Shown here one piece after another: positions 1 through 9,135 of a DNA stretch of 64,000 nt. The DNA lies in NCBI GenBank assembly GCA_031291645.1, contig JARLIQ010000061.1, forward strand, positions 1 through 64,000, in the 5' to 3' direction. Source of the DNA: Caulobacteraceae bacterium (GTDB lineage Bacteria; Pseudomonadota; Alphaproteobacteria; Caulobacterales; Caulobacteraceae). Under the pieces are notes generated by a model. That model had not been told where the DNA came from, searched no databases, and worked only from the letters and a program-made list of their open reading frames with translations. The position numbers and the translations under genes are program-made. The stretch's first letter is position 1, and every line of letters begins with the position of its first letter.

Positions 1-163
1 AGATCAACCATGTCCCACGAAGGCTGTGAGCGATCCGCCTCTACATACCGAGCACCACCAGACATCCGTCCCTCCAGACCTACCCGAAGGGAATCACATC
101 GCCGCCAAATCGGGAATCCTTCACAGGCTCCTTCGCCGGGACGAGCGGGCGATGGAGGCGTCT

Positions 164-853
164 TCAGGCCCCGACGTCCAGCGAATAGCCGGCCGAGCGG
201 ACCGTGCGGATCGGGTCGTCCTCGACGTACTGGTTCAGCGCCTTGCGCAGGCGGCCGATATGCACGTCGACGGTGCGGGCCTCGACGTAGACGTCGGAGC
301 CCCAGACCGCGTCCAGCAGCTGCTCGCGGCTGAACACCCGTCCCGGATGCTGCATCAGATAGTCCAGCAGGCGGAATTCGGTCGGCCCGAGGTGGATCTC
401 GCGGTCGGCGCGGCGGACGCGGTGGGCGGCGCGGTCGACGGTGATGTCGCCGTGCTGCAGCCGGTCCTCGGCCAGGCCCGGGCGGATGCGGCGCAGCACC
501 GCGCGGATGCGGGCGGCCAGCTCGCTCATCGAGAAGGGCTTGACCACATAGTCGTCGGCCCCGGTGTCCAGGCCGCGGATCCGGTCGCTCTCCTCGCCGC
601 GGGCGGTGAGCATGATGATCGGCAGGTTGCGCGTCTCCGGCCGCGCCCGCAGCCGCCGGCAGACTTCGACGCCGGACACCTTGGGCAGCATCCAGTCGAG
701 CACCACCAGGTCGGGCGCCCGCTCGTCGACCAGCATCAGCGCCTCCTCGCCGTCGGCGGCGATGGTGACGCGGTAGCCTTCCTTGTCGAGATTGTACTGA
801 AGCAGCGCCGCCAGCGCGTCCTCGTCCTCGACCACGAGCACGTTGGGGATCAT
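164..853 (-). CDS. phoB: Phosphate regulon response regulator PhoB
   Basis: This is an OmpR/PhoB-type transcription factor of 229 residues, the usual length. The receiver domain covers about residues 1-120, with acidic pocket residues in VVEDED, the phospho-acceptor Asp in VVLDWMLP, the conserved Thr in IMLTARG and Lys in VVKPFS. The winged-helix DNA-binding domain follows at about 130-228 (GPTEFRLLDYLMQHPGRVFSREQLL, then VDVHIGRLRKAL). It lies 1 base downstream of phoU on the same strand and is very likely co-transcribed with it. Phosphorylated by PhoR, it would bind Pho boxes at phosphate-starvation genes. The first 163 bases of the window, downstream of it, hold nothing I can identify. Confidence 0.95.
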   Translation of the reverse strand: MIPNVLVVEDEDALAALLQYNLDKEGYRVTIAADGEEALMLVDERAPDLVVLDWMLPKVSGVEVCRRLRARPETRNLPIIMLTARGEESDRIRGLDTGADDYVVKPFSMSELAARIRAVLRRIRPGLAEDRLQHGDITVDRAAHRVRRADREIHLGPTEFRLLDYLMQHPGRVFSREQLLDAVWGSDVYVEARTVDVHIGRLRKALNQYVEDDPIRTVRSAGYSLDVGA

Positions 854-854
854 G

Positions 855-1574
855 TCAGCCTTCTTCCTTCAAGGTGTCTGAGCGCCGTTGCAGCGAGTCC
901 CATTTGGGCCGCTCGCCGCTCATGACGTCTCCGGTGATCTCGAAATGGATGATCTCGGCGATGTTGGTCGCGTGGTCGCCGATCCGCTCCAGGTTCTTGG
1001 CGATGAACAGCAGGTGCGCGCCGGGCGCGATGGTCCGCGGATCGCCCATCATGTAGGTCAGAAGCTCGCGGAACAGGCTGTTGTAGTGTTCGTCGACCTC
1101 CTCGTCGCGCACCCAAACGCCGGTCGCCTTGTCCAGCTCGCCGGCGGTGTAGGCGTCCAGCACCTCCTTCAGCCGGCCCGCGACCAGCCGCCCCATCCGT
1201 TCGATGGAACGCGTCAGCGGCGTCAGCGGCTCGCTCTCGCTGAGCACCAGCGAACGCTTGGCGATGTTGCGCGCCAGGTCGCCGCAGCGCTCGAGGTTCA
1301 TGGCGATCTTCAGCGCCGCCACCGAGCGGCGGAGCGCGCGGCCGGTGGGCTGGCGGGTGGCGATCAGGTCGATGGCGCGCCGTTCGATGTCGGCCTGCAG
1401 GGCGTCCAGCTTGACGTCGCGGGCAACCACGGCCTGGGCGAGGGGGACATCGCGCCGGGTGACCGCGTCGACGCAGTCGGCGATCTGCGCTTCGGCCAGT
1501 CCGCCAAGGCGCGCAACCTCCGCCACCAGCGACTCGACCAGGTCGCCACTCGACTTCACCCAGGGCTCGTTCAT
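855..1574 (-). CDS. phoU: Phosphate signalling complex protein PhoU
   Basis: The protein has two PhoU helical-bundle repeats with the metal-binding type motifs EVARLGGLAE, NLERCGDLARNIA and NLERIGDHATNIAEI, and is about 239 residues long, as is usual. PhoU restrains PhoR when phosphate is sufficient, normally by docking PhoR to the PstSCAB transporter. The reading frame is open upstream to 1610. The ATG at 1574 (MNEPWVKSS) matches the family N-terminus best, and an ATG at 1580 is also possible. It precedes phoB by 1 base. Normally pstB lies directly upstream, but here the next gene is phoR, 107 bases away. Confidence 0.92.
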   Translation of the reverse strand: MNEPWVKSSGDLVESLVAEVARLGGLAEAQIADCVDAVTRRDVPLAQAVVARDVKLDALQADIERRAIDLIATRQPTGRALRRSVAALKIAMNLERCGDLARNIAKRSLVLSESEPLTPLTRSIERMGRLVAGRLKEVLDAYTAGELDKATGVWVRDEEVDEHYNSLFRELLTYMMGDPRTIAPGAHLLFIAKNLERIGDHATNIAEIIHFEITGDVMSGERPKWDSLQRRSDTLKEEG

Positions 1575-1647
1575 CGACATCCAAACAGTGAAAAGTAAGA
1601 CGCCGCCCACCCTGCGAAGCAGTTTGGATCAGGGTGACGCGGGATTG

Positions 1648-1675
1648 CTGTCGCTATGCGACGATTGTGCGACAG
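1648..1675. promoter_or_regulatory. Candidate Pho box in front of phoU-phoB
   Basis: A perfect 7-base inverted repeat, CTGTCGC (1648-1654) and GCGACAG (1669-1675), lies between phoR and phoU. Read on the minus strand it gives CTGTCGC-N4-TCGTCGC, two Pho-box-like heptamers in the 11-base periodicity of PhoB sites (consensus near CTGTCAT). It could instead act as a weak hairpin after phoR, because the phoR stop is only 6 bases away. Its position would allow PhoB-dependent transcription of phoU-phoB. The Pho-box reading is an inference from pattern and location. Confidence 0.45.
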
Positions 1676-1680
1676 TTTTG

Positions 1681-2853
1681 TTACAGCTGCGGGAGATAGG
1701 CCGTGAAGGTCGTGCCCTGTCCTTCGACGCTCTCGATCGCCAGGCCGCCGCGGTGGCGGTTGATGATGTGCTTGACGATCGCCAGGCCCAGGCCGGTGCC
1801 CAGCCGCTCGCCGCTCTTCTGGCCTTCGACGCGGTAGAACCGCTCGGACAGCCGCGGCAGGTGCTCGCGCGCGATGCCCGGGCCGTGGTCGGTCACCTTC
1901 AGGGCCACGAACCGCTCGCCGCCGACCAGGTCCGGCGACAGCAGCGACAGGCGCGCCGCGCCCGGCCGGCTCACGGCGATGGCGGCTTCAGCGGTCAGGC
2001 CGGCCTTGACCTCGATCTCGACCACCCCGCCGGCCGGCGAGTACTTGGCCGCGTTGTCGATCAGGTTCTGAGCCACCTGAAGGATCTGGTCGCGGTCGCC
2101 GGTGATGGTGGCCACCCCGCGCTCGACCAGCTTGGGCGACAGCTTGACGCCCCGCTCGGCCGCCAGCGGCGCCAGGGCGTCGATCACGTCGAGCACCACC
2201 AGCACCACGTCGAGCCGGCCCTCTGGGGCGATGTGCTCGTTCAGCTCGATACGGCTCAGCGACATCAGGTCGTCGATCAGCCGCGCCATCCGCGCCGCCT
2301 GGGCCGCCATCACGCCCAGGAACCGCTCCCGGGCGACCGCGTCGTCGCGCGCATGGCCGCGCAGGGTCTCGATGAAGCCGGTCAGCGAGGCCAGGGGGGT
2401 GCGCAGCTCATGGCTGGCGTTGGCCAGGAAGTCGGCCCGCATCCGCTCGTTGCGGCGCGAGTCGGTCTCGTCGCGCAGCACCACCAGCGCCAGGCGCGCG
2501 CCGTCGGGCGCGGTTTCCAGCGGCCGGGTCAGGACGCGCCAGAACCGGTCCTGGGCCCCGCCCGTCTCCCAGGCGGCCTCGCCGTTCGCGCCGCCGAACA
2601 GGCTTTCGTCCACCGCCTCCAGCACCCGGGGGTGGCGGATGGCGGAAACCAGCGGGCCGCCCTGAGCCTGGATCCGCAGCAGCTCGCGGGCCGCGGCGTT
2701 GGCGAACACCAGCCGCCGGCCGGCGGAATCGTCCGGGTCCTGAGCAGCGACCACCAGGACGGGGTCGGGCAGGCTCTCGACCATCTCGGCGAAGGCCGGG
2801 CGTTCGCGTTCGGCCATCAAAGCCTCCGCGGATGACAGGGTTGACGCAGCCAT
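1681..2853 (-). CDS. phoR: Phosphate regulon sensor histidine kinase PhoR
   Basis: This is a histidine kinase of about 390 residues. A PAS-like sensor region (SLPDPVLVV to LVVLRDET) is followed by a HisKA domain with the phospho-accepting His in NASHELRTPLASL. The HATPase domain has the N box (QNLIDNAAKYSP), the G1 box (DHGPGIA) and the G2 box (GTGLGLAI). The ATG at 2853 is chosen because GAGG lies just upstream; the frame stays open to 3009 without extra recognisable sequence. No transmembrane helix is visible in either version, whereas E. coli PhoR is membrane anchored. It probably phosphorylates PhoB. It is transcribed towards phoU with a 107-base gap and no pst genes between. Confidence 0.88.
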   Translation of the reverse strand: MAASTLSSAEALMAERERPAFAEMVESLPDPVLVVAAQDPDDSAGRRLVFANAAARELLRIQAQGGPLVSAIRHPRVLEAVDESLFGGANGEAAWETGGAQDRFWRVLTRPLETAPDGARLALVVLRDETDSRRNERMRADFLANASHELRTPLASLTGFIETLRGHARDDAVARERFLGVMAAQAARMARLIDDLMSLSRIELNEHIAPEGRLDVVLVVLDVIDALAPLAAERGVKLSPKLVERGVATITGDRDQILQVAQNLIDNAAKYSPAGGVVEIEVKAGLTAEAAIAVSRPGAARLSLLSPDLVGGERFVALKVTDHGPGIAREHLPRLSERFYRVEGQKSGERLGTGLGLAIVKHIINRHRGGLAIESVEGQGTTFTAYLPQL

Positions 2854-3020
2854 GATCCTCGCTTCCGCGCGACACTTACGCCCATGTCTCGGACCTGGCA
2901 AAGGTAGGGCGCCGGCGGACGCAAGCGCAAATGCGCGGTGTTCGGAACTGATGGTTTCCTCGCCCGCTGTCTGCTTCGGCGCCCGCAACGGGTCGGGCGC
3001 GCCTGGCAAAGAGGCCTTCC

Positions 3021-3305
3021 ATGCCCACGCACTGGGCCAGCGCCGTCGGCGCCGCGGCCGCGGTCTGCTCGATGTCGAGCTTCCTGCCGCAGATCGCCAA
3101 GATCGTCCGCGAGCGGGACGCGACGGCGGTCTCGCTGCGGATGTACCTGGTCACCGTAGCCGGCTTCAGCGCCTGGGTCGTCTATGGCCTGATGATCGGC
3201 AGCTGGCCGGTGGCGGCGTCCAACGCCGTCTGCCTGGTGCTGTCCGGCCTGATCCTGGCCTTGAAGTGGCGGCTGTCGGCCGCCGAGGCTGGCAGAGCCC
3301 GCTAG
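3021..3305 (+). CDS. SemiSWEET-type PQ-loop sugar transporter
   Basis: A 94-residue protein with three hydrophobic segments (about residues 5-25, 40-62 and 65-85). The PQ motif sits in the first helix (MSSFLPQIAKI), followed by RDATAVSLRMYL, which is typical of bacterial SemiSWEET half-transporters. Such proteins dimerise in the inner membrane and carry sugars by facilitated diffusion. The gene is convergent with pyk and overlaps its end by 4 bases. The adjacent glucokinase operon fits a sugar-uptake role, but the substrate cannot be read from sequence. Confidence 0.85.
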   Translation: MPTHWASAVGAAAAVCSMSSFLPQIAKIVRERDATAVSLRMYLVTVAGFSAWVVYGLMIGSWPVAASNAVCLVLSGLILALKWRLSAAEAGRAR

Positions 3306-4729
3306 GGGCGGGCCGGCGGCGCGTGGGCCAGCCTGAGCAGGTTGGCCGCGCCCGGCGAGCCGAAGGGCGTGCCGGCCAGGATCAGGATGCGCCCGTTCGG
3401 CGGCGCCAGGCCGAGCTCGGCCACGACGCTCGCCGCGCCCTTGGTCAGATGGTCAAGGCCCTTGGGCTTTTCGGCCAGCCGCGGCTCCAGCCCCCAGACC
3501 AGGCCCAGCTTGCGCGCCACGCCGATGTGCGGCGTCAGCGCCACGACCGGCTGCAGCGGCCGCTCGCGCGCCAGCCGCTGGGCGGTCATGCCGGTGGTGG
3601 TGAAGGCCACCAGACAGGCCGTCGAACCGGATTCCGCCGCCCGCCGCGCCGCCGCCACCAGGGCGTCGGCGTCCCCGTCGTCCAGCCCGCCGTGGGCGGC
3701 GCCCATCAGCTCGGGCCAGCTCGGGTCGCGCTCCACCCGTTCGATGATACGGTTCATCATGGCGACGGATTCGACGGGGAAGGCACCGGCGGCGCTCTCG
3801 GCCGAGAGCATCAGGGCGTCGGCGCCCTCGTAGACCGCATTGGCGACGTCCGAGGCCTCGGCCCGGGTCGGGGTCGGGGCGGTGATCATCGATTCCAGCA
3901 TCTGGGTGGCGACGATGACCGGGATGCCCCGCTGGCGCGCGGCGCGGATGATGGCCTTCTGCGCCACCGGCACCTCTTCCGGCTCGAGCTCGACCCCCAG
4001 GTCGCCGCGCGCGACCATCACCCCGTCGCACTGGTCCAGCACCGAGCCCAGGTCGCGCAGGGCGGCGGGCTTTTCGATCTTGGCCAGCACCGCGGCGCGT
4101 CCGGCCACCAGCCGGCGCAGCTCGGCCATGTCGGCGGCGCGCTGCACGAACGACAGCGCCACCCAGTCGACGCCGATACGCAAGGCGAAGGCCAGGTCCT
4201 CACGGTCTTTGGGCGTGAGCGGCGAGAGCGGGATCACCGCGCCGGGCAGGGATACGCCCTTGTGGTCGGCCAGCCGGCCGCCCTGGACCGCCTCGGCGTC
4301 GGCGAAATCGGGGCCGCACCGCAGCACCCTCAGCCGCACCTTGCCGTCGTCCAGCAGCAGTACCGAGCCCGGCCGCAGGGCCGCGAACAGTTCCGGGTGC
4401 GGAAGGTTCACCCGGCTGGCGTCGCCGGCCTGGGGCTCCAGGTCGAGGCGCAGGGTCTGGCCGGTCGCGACCTGCGCCGCGCCGTCCTCGAAGACGCCGA
4501 TGCGGAACTTCGGCCCCTGCAGGTCGCCCAGGACCGCCAGCGGCCGCGCGATCTCGGCCTCCGCCGCGCGCACCGCGGCCAGGGCGGCGGCGTGGTGGTC
4601 GTGCTCCCCGTGGCTGAAGTTCAGGCGGAAGACGTCGGCGCCGGCGCGGGCCAGTTCCAGCACCTTGTCCGGCGCGCGGCTGGCGGGCCCGAGGGTGGCG
4701 ACGATGCGGGCGCGGCGCGTGCGGATCAT
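3302..4729 (-). CDS. pyk: Pyruvate kinase
   Basis: The 475-residue protein contains the classic pyruvate kinase signatures: RIVATLGPASRAPDKVLELA at the N-terminus, DVFRLNFSHGEH, the PK signature AVLAKIEKPAA, VMVARGDLGVE and VIVATQMLESM, followed by the C-terminal domain. It transfers phosphate from phosphoenolpyruvate to ADP at the end of glycolysis or the Entner-Doudoroff route. The ATG at 4729 overlaps the glk stop codon in an ATGA arrangement, so translation is probably coupled. A long open frame upstream of this start lies over glk and is not coding. Confidence 0.95.
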   Translation of the reverse strand: MIRTRRARIVATLGPASRAPDKVLELARAGADVFRLNFSHGEHDHHAAALAAVRAAEAEIARPLAVLGDLQGPKFRIGVFEDGAAQVATGQTLRLDLEPQAGDASRVNLPHPELFAALRPGSVLLLDDGKVRLRVLRCGPDFADAEAVQGGRLADHKGVSLPGAVIPLSPLTPKDREDLAFALRIGVDWVALSFVQRAADMAELRRLVAGRAAVLAKIEKPAALRDLGSVLDQCDGVMVARGDLGVELEPEEVPVAQKAIIRAARQRGIPVIVATQMLESMITAPTPTRAEASDVANAVYEGADALMLSAESAAGAFPVESVAMMNRIIERVERDPSWPELMGAAHGGLDDGDADALVAAARRAAESGSTACLVAFTTTGMTAQRLARERPLQPVVALTPHIGVARKLGLVWGLEPRLAEKPKGLDHLTKGAASVVAELGLAPPNGRILILAGTPFGSPGAANLLRLAHAPPARP

Positions 4730-5709
4730 ACCAAGGCCTCCAGGGCCGTAAGCTGGCTCGCCGAGCCGAGCAGCGCCGCGTGCGGCGCGGTCACCACGAA
4801 GGTGGGGATCGGCTTCAGGTAGTCGCTCATCCGCCCCTTGGCCTCGAACCGTCGGCGAAAGTCGCTGGCCTCCAGCACGTCGAAGATGCCCGGGGCGATG
4901 CCGCCGGCGATATAGACCCCGCGCCGGGCCCCCAGCGCCAGGGCGAAGTCGCCGGCCACCGAGCCCAGCATGGCGCAGAACCGGTCGAGCGCGGCCCTGG
5001 CCAGGGGCTCGCCCGCCAGGCCCTGGCGGGTCACCTCGTCGGGCCGCCCGCAGACCGCCGCCTCGCCGCGGATGTCGGCCAGGGCCTGGTACAGGTTGAG
5101 CAGGCCGGGGCCGGAGATCAGCCGCTCGACGGACACGCGACCGAAGCGAACCATCAGCCTTCGGACGATTTCCAGCTCGACCTCGTCGCCGGGGGCGAAG
5201 CCCGTGTGCCCGCCCTCGCCCGAGAGGATGGCGCGGCTTTCGCCGTCGTCCACCTGGGCGCCCGAGCCGAAGCCGGTGCCCGGGCCCAGGATGGCGGCGG
5301 TGGCGCGCGCCAGCGGCTCGCCGGGCGGGCCGATGCGCCGGAGGTCGCCGGCGGTCAGGTGGTCGATCGCCAGGGCCTGGGCGGTGAAGTCGTTGATCAG
5401 CCGCACCGCAGCCAGGCCGCAGTCCCGCGCCAGGTCGCACTCGGAAAAGCGCCAGGCGGTGTTGTTGGTGAACTCCACCGCACCGTGTTCGATCGGACCG
5501 GCGGCGGCGATGACGGCCAAGCGCGGCCGCTCGCGCGCGCCGAGCCCGTCCAGGAAGGCGCGGACCGCGTCGGCGCCCGACGGATAGTCCGCCGCGCGCA
5601 GGCTCACGGGATTTTCCAGGCGAACGACGCCGTCGCTCAGCTGGGCGAGGGCGAAGCGGGCGTTGGTGCCGCCGACGTCGCCGACCAGGCCGATCAGGGT
5701 GCGGGCCAT
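4726..5709 (-). CDS. glk: Glucokinase
   Basis: A 327-residue glucokinase of the bacterial Glk (ROK-unrelated) family. Visible motifs are the N-terminal phosphate loop GLVGDVGGTNARFAL, the sugar-binding region EFTNNTAWRFS followed by LINDFTAQALAI, and the ATP-binding LGPGTGFGSG. It phosphorylates glucose to glucose-6-phosphate, feeding the Entner-Doudoroff pathway. It lies 3 bases after edd and overlaps pyk by 4 bases, so edd-glk-pyk is one operon. Confidence 0.94.
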   Translation of the reverse strand: MARTLIGLVGDVGGTNARFALAQLSDGVVRLENPVSLRAADYPSGADAVRAFLDGLGARERPRLAVIAAAGPIEHGAVEFTNNTAWRFSECDLARDCGLAAVRLINDFTAQALAIDHLTAGDLRRIGPPGEPLARATAAILGPGTGFGSGAQVDDGESRAILSGEGGHTGFAPGDEVELEIVRRLMVRFGRVSVERLISGPGLLNLYQALADIRGEAAVCGRPDEVTRQGLAGEPLARAALDRFCAMLGSVAGDFALALGARRGVYIAGGIAPGIFDVLEASDFRRRFEAKGRMSDYLKPIPTFVVTAPHAALLGSASQLTALEALV

Positions 5710-5712
5710 GGA

Positions 5713-7515
5713 CTAGAACAGCACCGACGCGCCGGTTTCCGCCGCGCCCACGGTCCGGCGCATGTGGCCGAACAGCTCCCGCCCGAAGCCGAAGCCGGCG
5801 GGCCGCGCCGTGGCGGGCTGGCGGGCGCGCAGCACGGCGGGGTCGACCTTGGCCTCCAGCACCCCGGCCTCGGCGTCGAGCCGCAGGATGTCGCCGTCGC
5901 GCAGATAGGCCAGCGGGCCGCCCTCGATCGCCTCCGGCGTCACGTGCAGGGCCGCGGGCGTCTTGCCCGAGGCGCCCGACATCCGCCCGTCGGTGACCAG
6001 GGCCACCTTCTGGCCGCGGTCGAGCAGCAGGCCCAGCGTCGGGCTGAGGTTGTGCAGTTCAGGCATGCCGTTGGCCTTGGGCCCCTGGAAACGGACCACG
6101 GCGATGAAGTCGCCGCCCAGCTCGCCGGCGCGGAAGGCCGCCAGCAGGTCGTCCTGGTCGTCGAACACCTTGGCGGGCGCCTCGACGACGCGGTGCTCGG
6201 GCCTGACCGCCGAGGTCTTGATCACCGCCCGGCCGAGGTTGCCGGTCAGGAGCCGGATACCGCCCTCGGCGTCGAACGGGTCGTCCACGGGCCGCAGCAT
6301 CGCCGGGTCGAGCGACTGCGCGCGGCCCTCGCGCCAGACCAGGTCGCCCATGTCCAGGAACGGCTCGCGCTGGTAGCGGCGCAGCCCCGGCCCGGCCACC
6401 GTCAGGACGTCTTCATGCGCCAGGCCCGCGTCCAGCAGCTGACGCACCACGAAGGCCATGCCGCCGGCGGCGTGGAAGTGGTTCACGTCGCCCGAGCCGT
6501 TCGGATAGACCCTGGCCAGCAGCGGCGTCACGGCGGAGAGGTCGCCGAAGTCGTCCCAGGTGATCTCGATCCCCGCCGCCATGGCCATGGCGACCAGGTG
6601 CAGGGTGTGGTTGGTCGACCCGCCGGTGGCCAGGAGCCCGACGATGCCGTTGACCACCGCCTTCTCGCTGACCACCCGGGCCATCGGGGCGTAGTCCTGC
6701 TTGCGCCCGCCGATCTCGATCACCCGGCGCGCGGCCGCCTCGGTCAGGGCGCCGCGCAGCACCGTGCCCGGATTGATGAAGGCCGCGCCGGGCAGGTGCA
6801 GGCCCATCATCTCCATCAGCATCTGGTTGGAGTTGGCCGTGCCGTAGAAGGTGCAGGTGCCCGGCCCGTGGTAAGCGGCCATCTCCGAGGCCAGCAGTTC
6901 CTCGCGCGTGGCCTTGCCCTCGGCGAAACGCCCGCGGACCTTGGCCTTCTCGGCGTTGGACAGGCCGCTGGTCATCGGGCCGGCCGGCACGAAGATGGTC
7001 GGCAGGTGGCCGAAGGCGAGCGCGCCGATGACCAGGCCCGGCACGATCTTGTCGCACACCCCCAGGCACAGGGCGCCGTCGAAGGCGTCGTGGGTCAGGG
7101 CGACGGCGGTGGCCATGGCGATCACGTCGCGCGAGAACAGCGACAGCTCCATGCCCGGCTGGCCTTGCGTCACCCCATCGCACATGGCCGGAACCCCGCC
7201 GGCGAACTGGGCGGTGGCGCCCGCCTCGCGCGCGGCCGCCTTGATCAGGGCGGGATAGGTCTCCAGCGGCTGGTGGGCCGAGAGCATGTCGTTGTAGGCC
7301 GAGACGATGGCGATGTTCGGCGCGGCCGGATCCATGATCCTGAGCTTGTCGGCCGCCGGGGCGGCGGCGAAGGCGTGGGCGAAGTTGGCGCAGGACAGCT
7401 TGGCCCGGCCCGGCGCGGCCTGATGCGCGGCGTCCATCCGCTCCAGGTAGTCGGCCCGGCGATCCCGGCTTCGCGCCTCGATCCGCGCGGTGACATCGGC
7501 GACAACCGGATGCAT
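5713..7515 (-). CDS. edd: Phosphogluconate dehydratase (Entner-Doudoroff)
   Basis: A 600-residue IlvD/Edd-family dehydratase, close to the usual 603. It has the three Cys positions of the iron-sulfur cluster region ([42 protein letters not shown]) plus [17 protein letters not shown] near the C-terminus. It converts 6-phosphogluconate to 2-keto-3-deoxy-6-phosphogluconate. The ATG at 7515 fits the family N-terminus and has GGGAG upstream; the frame stays open to 7755 but overlaps yjbQ on the opposite strand. First gene of an edd-glk-pyk operon. No zwf, pgl or eda is nearby, unlike the zwf-pgl-edd-glk order I know from Caulobacter. Confidence 0.95.
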   Translation of the reverse strand: MHPVVADVTARIEARSRDRRADYLERMDAAHQAAPGRAKLSCANFAHAFAAAPAADKLRIMDPAAPNIAIVSAYNDMLSAHQPLETYPALIKAAAREAGATAQFAGGVPAMCDGVTQGQPGMELSLFSRDVIAMATAVALTHDAFDGALCLGVCDKIVPGLVIGALAFGHLPTIFVPAGPMTSGLSNAEKAKVRGRFAEGKATREELLASEMAAYHGPGTCTFYGTANSNQMLMEMMGLHLPGAAFINPGTVLRGALTEAAARRVIEIGGRKQDYAPMARVVSEKAVVNGIVGLLATGGSTNHTLHLVAMAMAAGIEITWDDFGDLSAVTPLLARVYPNGSGDVNHFHAAGGMAFVVRQLLDAGLAHEDVLTVAGPGLRRYQREPFLDMGDLVWREGRAQSLDPAMLRPVDDPFDAEGGIRLLTGNLGRAVIKTSAVRPEHRVVEAPAKVFDDQDDLLAAFRAGELGGDFIAVVRFQGPKANGMPELHNLSPTLGLLLDRGQKVALVTDGRMSGASGKTPAALHVTPEAIEGGPLAYLRDGDILRLDAEAGVLEAKVDPAVLRARQPATARPAGFGFGRELFGHMRRTVGAAETGASVLF

Positions 7516-7621
7516 GCTGGGGCTCCCATACGTCAACCTGGCGCCGTTCCTATCACAGGCGCTCGCCGCGGCCAGCGCCAGCATGGTTTTGCGCACAACG
7601 ATCGGATGATATCGCGCCCTG

Positions 7622-8041
7622 ATGGCCCAGTTCGCTGAAATCCTGCGGGTCCAGACGCACGGCCAGGGCCTGGTGGAGATCACGCGCGAGGTCGTGGACT
7701 GGACCACGGCCAGGGACGCCGAGGTCGGCCTCCTGACCGTCTTCTGCCGCCACACCTCGGCCTCGCTGCTGATCCAGGAGAATGCCGCGAGCGCGGTGCG
7801 CGCGGACCTGGAGGCCTTCTTCGAGCGGATCGCTCCCGAGCAACCCGGCCGCTACCTGCACGACGACGAGGGGCCCGACGACATGCCCGCGCACATCCGC
7901 GCCGCCCTGACCGGGGTCAGCCTGACCATACCGGTGATCGGCGGACGGCCCGCGCTGGGGACCTGGCAGGGGATCTACCTTTTCGAGCACCGCCGCCGGC
8001 CGCACCGACGCGAGATCGCCCTGCACCTCGGCGGCGAATAG
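7622..8041 (+). CDS. YjbQ/UPF0047 family protein
   Basis: A 139-residue protein of the YjbQ (UPF0047) family, recognised by [31 protein letters not shown], the [13 protein letters not shown] metal-site segment and [12 protein letters not shown]. The full family length is present. YjbQ proteins have been reported to have weak thiamine-phosphate synthase activity, but their physiological role is uncertain. The gene is divergent from edd with about 106 bases between the two starts. Confidence 0.85.
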   Translation: MAQFAEILRVQTHGQGLVEITREVVDWTTARDAEVGLLTVFCRHTSASLLIQENAASAVRADLEAFFERIAPEQPGRYLHDDEGPDDMPAHIRAALTGVSLTIPVIGGRPALGTWQGIYLFEHRRRPHRREIALHLGGE

Positions 8042-8222
8042 CGGGGGGCGGCGAATAGCGGGCGCGCCCGCCCCGCGGGCGACCGAAACGGGGCAGGTTC
8101 GCCGATGGACGCCGCGGCATTGGGCGTTCCGGCGAGCACAACCTTAGAGATCAGAAAAACCTCTGGTTGCCGGACCAGCCCTCGTCGTAGGTTGAGGATC
8201 CGGCCGCGGGGGGACGCTGTTC

Positions 8223-8603
8223 ATGTGCGCAGGACGACGCGTCCTGATCGTCGACGACGAAGTGCTGATCGCCATGTTGCTCGCCGACATGCTGGAGGAG
8301 CTGGGCTGCACGGTCGTGGGGCCCGCCCATGACCTCGAGACGGCGGCGACCATGGCGAAGGCCGGCGACTTCGACTGGGCTGTGCTCGATCTGAATCTTG
8401 ACGGCGCGCCTGCCTTCCCGATCGCCGCCATTCTCCGGGAACGGACGATCCCCTTCGTCTTCGCCAGCGGCTATGGCGTCGCCGAGCCCGGTTCGGGGTT
8501 CGAGGCGGCGCCGGTGATCCAAAAGCCGTTCGACGTCGGCGAACTGGCCACGGCGCTGCGCCGGCTTGGCGAGGCCGCCGGCCACGGCTCGTCACCAGTC
8601 TGA
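8223..8603 (+). CDS. Single-domain response regulator (FATGUY-like)
   Basis: A 126-residue stand-alone receiver domain with no output domain. The acidic pair is in LIVDDE, the phospho-acceptor Asp in AVLDLNLDG, and the beta5 Lys in VIQKPFD. The beta4-alpha4 segment reads PFVFASGYG, resembling the FATGUY class of alphaproteobacterial receivers (PhyR receiver, MrrA/SdrG), which take phosphate from HWE/HisKA2 kinases and tune the general stress response. A similar protein is encoded at 10702. Its 3' end overlaps the convergent urcA gene by 12 bases. No kinase is encoded nearby. The partner and role are inferred. Confidence 0.85.
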   Translation: MCAGRRVLIVDDEVLIAMLLADMLEELGCTVVGPAHDLETAATMAKAGDFDWAVLDLNLDGAPAFPIAAILRERTIPFVFASGYGVAEPGSGFEAAPVIQKPFDVGELATALRRLGEAAGHGSSPV

Positions 8604-9038
8604 ATCGTCCGCGTCTTCGTGGACCTGATGCATGGCGTTGCGGACCGCCTCATCCACGCAAGGCGGGTTGTCGGAGGTCGAGATCGGGTATTCGGCGTCC
8701 AGTTCGTCGCACGCCGAGCGCGCCGCACGCTCGATCCGGGTGCGCAGCACATGCGCACCCCATTCGGTGTCGGGGTCGATGTCGCTGTAGTCGACGACGC
8801 GGGAGGCCCGCACCAGTTCGATCGGCGCGCCGGTGGTGGCGGAGCGGCCGACATAGCGCGGGGCATAGACGGTCACGCCCGACATCTCGTCCGGATAGCC
8901 GCCCGACGGGCCGGCGTAGCCCTGGTCGTAGGCCTGCTGGGCCTGGGCCCAGATCGGCGCGGCCGACAGGGCCAGGCTGGCGGCCGCCGCCAAGCCCAGC
9001 CGACCGAGTTGAATTCGCGTGTTTCTGATCGTTACCAT
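8592..9038 (-). CDS. UrcA family secreted protein
   Basis: A 148-residue protein with an N-terminal signal peptide (LGLAAAASLALSAAPIWAQA, cleavage near residue 32). It has the UrcA-family pattern: a short YDL-like strand (RVVDYSDIDPDTEWGAHVL), an RIERAARSACDEL helix carrying one Cys, and a second Cys in NPPCVDEAVRNAM. UrcA proteins are common in Caulobacterales and sphingomonads and have no settled function. An exact sigma-EcfG promoter lies about 100 bases upstream (9136-9160, minus strand), so general-stress control is likely. Confidence 0.8.
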   Translation of the reverse strand: MVTIRNTRIQLGRLGLAAAASLALSAAPIWAQAQQAYDQGYAGPSGGYPDEMSGVTVYAPRYVGRSATTGAPIELVRASRVVDYSDIDPDTEWGAHVLRTRIERAARSACDELDAEYPISTSDNPPCVDEAVRNAMHQVHEDADDSDW

Positions 9039-9135
9039 TTCAGATCTCCACGGCGTCCACCGCGCAGTCTCAAATAGAATTCATGACCGTGGCGGTGGAT
9101 CGCCGCTGTATTTTGACGCTTACCGACCCGCCATC

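Noticed and set aside
2852-4822. A 656-codon plus-strand frame over phoR and pyk
   Set aside because: It overlaps SemiSWEET and pyk out of frame and has no recognisable domain.
3302-5440. Very long minus-strand frame extending pyk to 712 codons
   Set aside because: The part upstream of 4729 runs over glk and is low-complexity Arg/Pro/Gly sequence; pyk starts at 4729.
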